Assembly (NCBI GenBank): GCA_900642245.1
Contig: CAAAJI010000522.1
Span: forward strand, 22,722 to 36,027
Source: Fragilaria radians
Taxonomy: Eukaryota; Bacillariophyta; Fragilariophyceae; Fragilariales; Fragilariaceae
Length of the DNA stretch: 13,306 nt
Direction of reading: 5' to 3'
In this document: piece after piece, positions 1 to 6,715 of the stretch
Numbering within the stretch: the first letter of the stretch is position 1
How the letters are laid out: each line of letters opens with the position of its first letter
Translations under genes and position numbers: made by a program
Notes under the pieces: generated by a model
Told to the model about the DNA's origin: nothing
Seen by the model: only the letters and a program-made list of their open reading frames with translations
The model's database searches: none

Positions 1-489
1 TTTTCTTATACCCCCCCCTCCCCCCCCCCTATTTCTTGCAGAAACAATTGTTTCCCGAATTATTTTTAATGCGATTTTGGTTTGTCTTCATGTCTTCATG
101 GATGATAGCTCATCCTTGACTGTGACGCATTAAATCTTAACCCATACATAGAATATCGTTTTGCTTGAGATATGCCCCTCCGAGTCGACTATCTAATATA
201 AATGTGATCCATCCGTTGTGTGCGATATAACGTCAATTGTACAAAATCTTGGCAAGAATACGGACAACGTTCACATTCTTTAACGATTTAGCCTATAGAT
301 CCAACGTCCACCGTTAAACGATATACAGTTTGAAGCAAATCTCAAGTAGTCTTTCGGGAGAAAGAAAGCGAACATGATTCAAATAGATTGGTCTTTTTAT
401 TTGAGTCATACAATGTCAGATTGATGTGAGTCCAAAATGACTCTTCTCGAGAAAGGTTTTTGTTCCAAGACTCAAACATATTTAACAAG
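1..489. other. Intergenic region and 5' leader of gene 1
   Basis: No coding region is supported here. A C-tract interrupted by a single T lies at 11-29, and an 8-base direct repeat (GTCTTCAT twice) lies near 82-98. The last part must hold the promoter and 5' leader of the gene that starts at 490. I cannot identify a TATA box or initiator with confidence. A short minus-strand open frame at 342-524 has no recognisable features and overlaps the gene start, so I treat it as chance. Confidence 0.5.
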
Positions 490-1816
490 ATGAAAATTGT
501 TCGAGTTGAATCCTTCTTTCTCATCCTAGGACTCTTCCCCTTTGTTACAAGTGCAAAGGAAAGAAGCCAGGTTCATCTCCAAACACGATTTCTCCAATCA
601 AATGATGCGATATTTGAAAGCTTCGTAGATATTGATGTGTACTTAAATATATTATTTGCAAACGATACGACCACGGTTGGTGGCACAATGTCAGATACGT
701 TCAAATCCAGCTACAATTCCTTAGCATCAATATATGATGATCCGTTGAATCGCAGGGTAGAAAATGTGACAGTGGCGAGTGCTTCATCTCTACCTCAAAG
801 ACGCCGAAGTCTACAAAGTACTAGCAAGATGAGATACCGATTTCAAGTTGTGGGAAGCTGTAGAGCCTGTCCGTCGAAGACCCCACTGCTAGTAAGTCAC
901 GAAACACAGTCCCCTAATATGTTTTTACTTTTCACTAATCATTTCTTCTGATAATCAGAATGATGCAGTGAAACGAAGGCTATTGAGTTCGGGAAGCTCA
1001 AAACCAACCATCCAATCAAACTATGGACCTCCTGCCGTTAGACCAAATACTCCAGTCAGACCATCCAAGCCAGTCTCGAGACCAAACATTACCCCAAAGC
1101 CAACTAGTTTAGCCCCAAATCCAGTTATGCCTGTCAATCCTTTGACGCCATCGCTTAGGCCAACTATCCAAAATGGTCCGATGATTCCAACCAAAAGGCC
1201 CACATTATCCAGAGATATTTGTAGGAAGAAAGTTGAGGAAGTGGAAAAGGGTTTCAATTCCTCACTTAGCATGGAAATTGTCAGTGCGAATAGAAATGTT
1301 AGCTATTTGCAATTCGGCGAACTCTTCACAGAATGTGCTCCACCAGTCTCAGAATTTTTGGTTCAATACCAAGCTGATCTCCGAGATATAGTGAAAGTCC
1401 TTCAAATCAATGAAAGCAAGGATAATGAAGAGGAATGTGAAACACGCAAAGACTGTACTAAACAGGGAACTGTTTGTGTCGCCAGTAAATGTGTCGATGC
1501 GGGTCAACCATTATTTGCGTTGCAATGGAAGGGAAGCTCTAAATACAATCTTAAAGTACGGGCACCTGATAAGACAGTCCTAATTGCAGAAAAGAGCTTA
1601 CCATCACTTTCAAATGTCAAGATGGTCATGTTTCCTGTCGCCGGTGGACCCTACGGTACCTATATCATTGACATTTGGAATCCAGAATCACAGAGTTCAA
1701 AATCAAGCTCCTGGGAATTATTTGCGTTTCCTGGAAAAAGTGAAACAACAGTTCGTCTTCAGAAGGGTACAGGAAATAAGCGAAATATATTTTTTGAATT
1801 CAAACGATTCAATTAG
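490..1816 (+). CDS. Secreted Pro/Thr-rich Cys-containing protein of unknown function (gene 1), exons 490-891 and 959-1816
   Basis: Joining the exons gives 419 residues with no frame change. The ATG at 490 is preferred over the in-frame ATG at 460 because it begins directly with a signal peptide: basic start, hydrophobic core at about residues 9-20, likely cleavage after VTSA (22). Residues 40-143 form an N-terminal domain with an F-x-x-S-Y-N-x-L segment, a DPLNRRV segment and the motif GSCRACP (122-128). Residues 150-215 are a Pro/Thr/Asn-rich linker. Residues 222-312 contain C222, C259 and a cluster C293-x5-C-x6-C-x4-C311. Residues 316-419 look beta-rich, starting at ALQWKG, and faintly recall bacterial YfaP/DUF2135-type domains; that is a weak inference. 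Three R-x-L sites (RFL 33-35, RSL 106-108, RLL 141-143), each followed by Q-S or S-S, look like processing sites. I recognise the style of a diatom secreted protein but no named family. Function is unknown. Confidence 0.8.
892..958 (+). other. Intron of gene 1 (67 nt, phase 0)
   Basis: The intron starts with GTAAGT and ends in ATAATCAG. A CTAAT branch-point-like sequence lies in the 931-940 block and is followed by a T-rich stretch. Removing it joins ...TPLL to NDAVKRR... in the same frame. If it is retained, translation stops at 949-951 and yields a protein of about 154 residues that lacks the linker and the whole C-terminal half. Confidence 0.85.
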
Positions 1817-3959
1817 ATAAATACTCTTGCATTCAGCAAACATATGTATAGGATATTATCTTATACGGAAATGATGACTCAAAATTCATTGTCAATTATT
1901 TGTGATTAGCACCTGATATTTGGGGTTAGAACCATTTGATGGTTTGAACCAATCTACTGGTATCCAACAAGCAAGCCACTAGAATGCGATGCTCTGTGAG
2001 ATTGAATGACATTTATCTTTGATGCTCTACAGACTTTACTAGTTACAATTTGACTGTGGCGTTAATACAAGTTTTTCATGCAACTACTATGTAGATACTG
2101 CTTCGTAGAACTAGGAATCACCACAAGCAATTCCAATTGACCCGTATTTGCTATCTTTACATTTCAGCAATGACAATGGGATCTCAGAAATGTATGGTAC
2201 TATCATTCCAGTATTCATATCATTGAGATGGCTACAAAGACTTCATTTATTCAAAAATATATTGTCTAAAGAATCAACCAACAGTGATTTAGTGAAGTAA
2301 TGACATTTCTAAAGTTAGGCATAGTTAGAGTAGCTTGGACACAGATTGATAGATTAAATCAATGGTTAGGATTACTTCACTTACCCCAAAACCACAAATC
2401 AGAGGGTCTTGCAGATTAAAGAATCAACCAAGACAAGAGTGATAAATTAATAGAACACGTAAAATCCTAGAATTACTAATTGTAATGGCTGGAAAAGCAG
2501 CAGTGGATGATTCAGCATTGAAATGAGCAGCATGCATAACTTCAGCAAATATTCCAAATAATGCTCTGTATCTGTAGACCGATGCACATTTACGAAAGGG
2601 TTTTGGCACTGCAATCAACGTCAGAAATGAGGAATTGTGCTCTATTGGACAGATACAAAATTGGTGTCAGACTTTAAAAGTGGAAGATAAGCAATCAAAT
2701 GTAGGAATTTAACCACAATAAGTCAAATGTACTTGACCTGCCTTGACTGAAGGATCAAGAAGTTAATCCCTAACTCAATAGGTTGTAAACAATAACAGTT
2801 TAAAAACAAAGTATTAAACTAGGAGATGTGTGTGTGTACTGGTACAAAGAGACGTCCTGTACCGTTAGTGGATAGTACATAATAGTAGAAACAAAATATT
2901 CTTATTCTTACTCATCTAGCTACTATCGGTAGTTACAAGTAAACTATCCTACTACTTACCTCCTACAAGTTTAACTATGATAATGATTCACTAGTTAAAC
3001 TTAGTGAAGATTAAGTATTGTTTATAAATGGAAAGTATCATTATACAATCCAGCACTGTATCCAATCTAGGACGGCTATAATAATGATTTATATAAAGAT
3101 CTAGTTATAGAGTTAGCTCTCTAATATCAAAAAAGTGGGTACTGGTGCTAAAATATAAAGATTCTTCTGTGAAGTATCATCCTGTATAGTATGAGCAACC
3201 GCTGATAGAGTTTCACATTCTCTTGACTTGTCTGGGTCTAGATCTTAAGCCTATTTAGTGAATACAACTGTCAACTGTTCTCTTTTACTCTGAATCTCAT
3301 TTTTCTTATCCAAAATGTGCAACCTGTAATCTGTTTTGCCTTTTTCTTCAAGCTTGGATTTTGCATTTATGGGCATGTCTTTGATTACGAACATCAATGT
3401 ATTGATATTTTAGTCTAAGACACAGTTGATGGATTTTTGGTAGGCGATTTCATTGATTTGTTGCATATGAAAGGGGATGAACTTGCTAGGGAGTAGACCA
3501 ATCATTGTTGGCAGTCATTGTAGTGAATCTTCAAAAGAATTGCTAGGACAGCAGACGTATAGACTTAACCTACAGTTAAAAAATAAAAAAAGTATTAGCA
3601 ACAACGTTGGTCCAAAAGGCCACAACCAATGATCTCAACATATATATTAATCGAGGTATGAGTTCCGTAGATTCTTGTTGCTACGAGTTTGTACTGTAAG
3701 TGGCGATGAAAAATATGGAAAAGCTAAAAAAGTAGCATCGATTACCCAAACGTCAACAAAGCGTAGGACTTGAACCCTATATACACTAACTAACCAGTCC
3801 ACGTTTAAACAAAACATAAAAATTAGCATAGCATCTTACTACTCCCTTTATATCATAAGGTACATATGATAATTATAACTATGAAAAACTTCTCCTTCCT
3901 ATAACATACATATATGCATTATTCTAATTCTTTTTTCACTCCTAAGTATTCCAAATATT
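1817..3959. other. AT-rich intergenic stretch without recognisable genes
   Basis: All six frames are broken by frequent stops. The longest open frames (2424-2618 and 3647-3829, both minus) give peptides with no familiar motif and no homologous look. I see no tRNA, no tandem array and no clear long terminal repeat. The segment from about 2826 begins TGTGTGTG and is followed by short palindromic runs, which is superficially like the edge of an LTR, but there is no second copy in the window to confirm it. This is probably 3' flank of gene 1 plus heavily decayed repeat DNA. Confidence 0.45.
2967..3002. repeat. 11-bp perfect inverted repeat (hairpin)
   Basis: AAGTTTAACTA at 2967-2977 is the exact reverse complement of TAGTTAAACTT at 2992-3002, with a 14-base spacer. 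The arms are AT-rich, and no gene end lies close enough for it to be an obvious terminator. It could be a relic of a small inverted-repeat element or a chance palindrome in AT-rich DNA. Confidence 0.5.
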
Positions 3960-4029
3960 CTTGAATCAATTTCACTTTTGAATCTCAGGCGCACAAAATA
4001 ATCACTTTTTCATCAGATGATGCAACATT

Positions 4030-4359
4030 TCACTTCATAATGGTTTTACCTGTTCTTGCAGAGAAAGATAATCCCATACCTTGATTCTTCCACAAATCTC
4101 CCAGGAATTTTATATTTCTATCTAAATAGAATTCAGGAATACCTACATTCTTCAATAAGAAAATATTCTCTAAGGACTTAATCACTGCCATGGGATCCTT
4201 ACTCCAAATAAGAATATCATCCACACGTGTAGCAAAATATTTATAGGGTGATGTCTCATCTACTATCCATAGATCCGAGTCAGGCTTAGCCTTCTTGAAT
4301 CCCAATCGTAGTATTGACTCTGTTAAACGTTCATCAAATCTTGTGGCAGAAGTCTTCAT
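4030..4359 (-). pseudogene. Copia reverse-transcriptase fragment
   Basis: This 109-residue open stretch matches the middle and C-terminal part of a copia RVT_2 domain. It opens with KTSATRF, which corresponds to the conserved Y-G-L-K-T-S block; the Y-G-L itself is lost at a stop or deletion just upstream. R-L-G-F-K-K and D-x-D-L-W-I follow, then the catalytic region. The two catalytic aspartates survive (codons at 4216-4221), but the preceding Tyr of the usual Y-V-D-D box reads Arg (4225-4227). The later blocks W-S-K-D-P-M-A-V-I and N-V-G-I-P-E-F-Y-L are also clear. The N-terminal half of the RT is not recognisable. It is non-functional. Confidence 0.85.
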
Positions 4360-4563
4360 TCTATCTAATGATTAATTTATGATTAGAGGTATAATTCACC
4401 CATGCCTGTGATTTTTTTATACTATCCCATTCTGCTAGACTTTTCTGATTTATAATGCTGTTCATCCTTCTTTTTCCACAAGACTTGAGCGCCTTAGAGC
4501 ATTCCCCGGATCTGTCTTTGCCATTCTCTGTTATGTCCAATTTATGTATTTGGCGCAAAAGAT

Positions 4564-4860
4564 CTACTCAGATTGAGATTTAGACTCCATCAATGCACTT
4601 TGGTAAACCTTTCTTTCAAAAGATCCTAACTGAAGATCTATAGCTTGATTATTTGGATCTATTGAATTAAGGTATACATTATAAATTTTCAACGATTTTT
4701 GAGCATCTGGCTTAAATGATACATGTTTATTTTTATGATAAGCATCTGTTGCAGATCTGACAACACTTCTGTGTAACATCGTGCTTCAATCGTTCCATTA
4801 TATCTTAAATGACAGTGTCTCTGTCCCAACGTTATCTGCAAAACCTGCAGAGTATCCAGG
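4564..4860 (-). pseudogene. Copia polyprotein segment between integrase and RT, decayed
   Basis: Minus-strand translation in shifting frames gives a G-F-A-D-N-V-G stretch followed by LSFKI and RSVVRSATDAYHKNK. This is the pattern found after the integrase core in CoDi-type copia elements, where a 'flow back to normal host-like' block precedes the RT. Only the part from 4779 down is an uninterrupted frame; the upstream part needs frame changes and contains stops. It has no independent function. Confidence 0.6.
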
Positions 4861-5099
4861 CCTCTCGGTCATATAAGCCATGCATCAGATGGGTGCTAAA
4901 AGTCAATTTTAGATGGTTATTTTGTATCCTATGTCAATTACTTTATCTGGAAAATATTTAGAGTTAGAACTTAATCTAATGTTTTAATTCTCAGTGTCAA
5001 TGACTTGTTGACAATAAATGCCTGCCATCGGATCAGAAAATGATGAGGGATTCCATGGAGCATCGCCCTGCCTTAAACACTACTACTTTCAGGGATGCA

Positions 5100-5690
5100 C
5101 TAGTATGTTAGTGTCATTGATGTTGCTTCGCTCTTTATGTATGCAAAACGTAATTTCTTGGCAGCTATTGCTTTTCTGACGGGATGATAGGCAATTGCAT
5201 TGTTCTTTTTCTTCAACACACTTGATGGAACGGATGTATTCAAAACCATAGACATACTGTCTCCTAACACCAATGTTGGCCCATCTAATGCCGCTCCTAA
5301 TGACTGAAACATAAATCTAACTTAAAGTATGAGCTCTGTAGCTATTCTTGATGCTTCTAGCTATGAACCATAAGTTGAAGTCTCCACAGTTTTCTGCTTC
5401 TTAGACATCCACCTAACTGGTGAATCATTGAACATAAGAAGAACAACTGAGATAGACCTCCTGGAAACTAGATTATGTGCTTGGTCTGCATCAACATCGA
5501 TAGGAATTTCTTCTTCAGCATCCGGATAACAATCCTTCAAATTGGGACAATCCTCAATAGGGTAGATAGAATGGTCATGACATGTAGTATCAACAGTATT
5601 CCTTTCCTTTGGAAAAGTCTTAAGATAAGCTAAGATCCTTTTTACACCCTTCAAATGTCCTTCTCTTGGTGACATACTAAACTTTCTCAT
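5100..5690 (-). pseudogene. Copia RNase H fragment
   Basis: One frame covers the whole stretch, broken by TAG at 5361-5363 and TAA at 5322-5324. It opens with M-S-P-R-E-G-H-L-K-G-V-K-R-I-L and continues with V-D-A-D-Q-A-H (RNase H acidic site region), R-R-S-I-S, R-W-M-S-K-K-Q-K-T-V-E-T-S-T-Y-G-S, I-A-T-E-L, L-G-D-S-M-S and an N-A-I-A-Y-H block followed by R-F-A-Y-I. These are the standard landmarks of the copia RNase H C-terminal region. With only two stops it is the best preserved part of this relic. Confidence 0.88.
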
Positions 5691-5699
5691 TGCAGAAGT

Positions 5700-6150
5700 A
5701 GCATATGCAACATCAAAAGAGGTGAGTCATCTATCTCAGGGTGATACACTTCACTCATGGCTGCCTTGATGGATTTGAATTCTTTACCAAAAAGACCCTC
5801 AAACTTAGGAATGACGTTCTAGATATAGGTCTTTGAAGAGATGGCTATCTCTAAACCTTGATTCTTCAATGTCTCTCCAAGAAAATCTACATTTCCGAAT
5901 AGAAAGTACTCAGGAATATCTACATTCTGCAACAACTATATCTTACTAAAGAATTAATGACTGCCATAGGATCTTTCCTCCATATCAGAACGCCATGCAC
6001 ATACGTAGCATAGTGAGAGGACTTATCTACCGCCCTTAAGCCTGGATCATGTTTAGTCTTCTTGAATCCTAAATGTAGAAGCATGGAATCATGCAGCAGA
6101 AGTCCTTAGTCCGTAGAATGTCTTATTAATAATAAGATTCTTCCCACATA
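5700..6150 (-). pseudogene. Copia reverse-transcriptase fragment with destroyed active site
   Basis: The fragment is recognisable only in pieces because the frame shifts several times. FYGLRTSAA is followed by H-L-G-F-K-K-T-K-H-D-P and then S-H-Y-A-T-Y-V-H-G-V-L-I-W. The two catalytic aspartates of the Y-V-D-D box are replaced by His-Gly (codons at 5992-5997), so the enzyme is dead even apart from the frameshifts. K-D-P-M-A-V-I-N-S-L follows directly and is shared with the fragment at 4030-4359, which shows that both belong to one subfamily. Confidence 0.75.
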
Positions 6151-6280
6151 AGTATATGTCAATGACTGCCTTGTCCTTGGAAGCAAAGAAGGGATCAATG
6201 ATGAGATTAAATACGCCCGGCACACTATACTAGACGCGCCGATGAAGACAAGATTGACTCAGCAACAGGATAAGGTTTAG

Positions 6281-6715
6281 GATATTCCTGTGCCAAACTT
6301 GAAGGATCGAAAAAAGGGCGACATTCTATTTCCCCCCCCCATATACGGGATAAATAATTCTAAGTGTTGCTGTGGCCGTATCATTGCTTGGAAGGACTGG
6401 TTTCTAAGAAGGAAAAAAAACAAGAAGTTGTATCAAAAAGTGTGTTCTATTTGATAAAACGTTGTCGATTTTGTTTACTAGTTTCTTGACATTGTTTTGT
6501 GACCCCACTTAGAAAATGACCTCCTTCCTGCTTTTCATGTACACATAAAACCGAAGAACCACAAAGAAAAAGAATAGTCAATTGTCACTACCTAGTTGAT
6601 ATTTAGATGAAGGTGGAATATGACCCCCTTCATAAAATTATGGTTGAAGATATATCATCATTTGATATCTTTATTAACACTTACAATATAAACATTGTTT
6701 TCAATTGATTCTGCT
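6281..6715 (+). promoter_or_regulatory. Upstream region of gene 2, partly duplicated upstream of gene 3
   Basis: Patches of this region align with 12669-13136, which lies before the second copy. The distal block ATTCCTGTGCC...AACTTGAAGG...CGACATTCT (6284-6329) corresponds to about 12669-12712. A 24-base block at 6511-6534 matches 12924-12947 with one mismatch, and both sit a little over 200 bases before the ATG. A block around 6606-6640 containing ATGACCCCCTTCA matches about 13024-13055, and the last 65 bases before the ATG also align. The sequence TGACC followed by pyrimidines recurs at about 6500, 6517 and 6620. A nine-C run lies at 6332-6340. The promoter role is inferred from position and conservation; no TATA box is evident. 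Confidence 0.55.

Larger units (their letters stand above)
3960..5060 (-). mobile_element. Decayed Ty1/copia (CoDi-like) retrotransposon relic, integrase deleted
   Basis: Read on the minus strand from 5060 downward, parts of a copia polyprotein appear in the normal order. First comes the segment before the integrase (5058-4978, with PSSFSDP and QQVIDTEN). Next is the segment after the integrase (about 4860-4564, including RSVVRSATDAYHKNK and a V-S-F-K-P run). A poorly preserved stretch follows (4558-4361), then the RT core (4359-4030). The integrase itself is missing between about 4978 and 4860, so this copy carries an internal deletion as well as stops and frameshifts. No LTRs, primer-binding site or target duplication could be located. 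The pre-integrase segment matches the plus-strand relic at 11519-11551 at 31 of 33 bases, so the two derive from the same or a close family. Confidence 0.8.
5070..6165 (-). mobile_element. Second decayed Ty1/copia relic (RT to RNase H), minus strand
   Basis: Reading downward from 6165, the order is KNLIIN and FYGLRTSAA (about 6150-6100), the RT core with Y-A-T-Y-V-H-G (about 6000), a P-E-Y/F-F-L block, F-G-K-E-F-K-S-I-K, then the RNase H part (5690-5100), and finally a NINDTNILVHP remnant of the C-terminal tail near 5120-5085. It lies upstream, in its own orientation, of the relic at 3960-5060 and repeats the RT region, so the two are separate insertions or a tandem rearrangement, not one element. 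Frameshifts and stops are numerous in the RT part. No LTR was recognised. Confidence 0.8.

Noticed and set aside
460..489. Upstream in-frame ATG at 460 as the start of gene 1
   Set aside because: It would put ten polar residues before the signal peptide; the ATG at 490 gives a normal signal peptide.
1021..1272. 83-residue minus-strand frame opposite the Pro-rich linker of gene 1
   Set aside because: Antisense shadow of a Pro/Thr-rich coding stretch; it has no start context or motif.
1921..1965. tRNA-like GGTTTGAACC stretch
   Set aside because: It cannot be folded into a T-arm with flanking acceptor and anticodon stems; it is just a short palindrome.
2826..3130. Possible LTR starting with TGTGTGTG, with a TATA-like sequence at about 3021
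   Set aside because: No second copy in the window, no primer-binding site and no target-site duplication were found.
3764..3786. Possible tRNA remnant or SINE: minus strand reads GGGTTCAAGTCC, a good B-box, with a similar stretch at 12970-12992
   Set aside because: The T-stem does not pair, there is no room for D and anticodon arms upstream, and the two stretches share only 19 of 23 bases with no further similarity.
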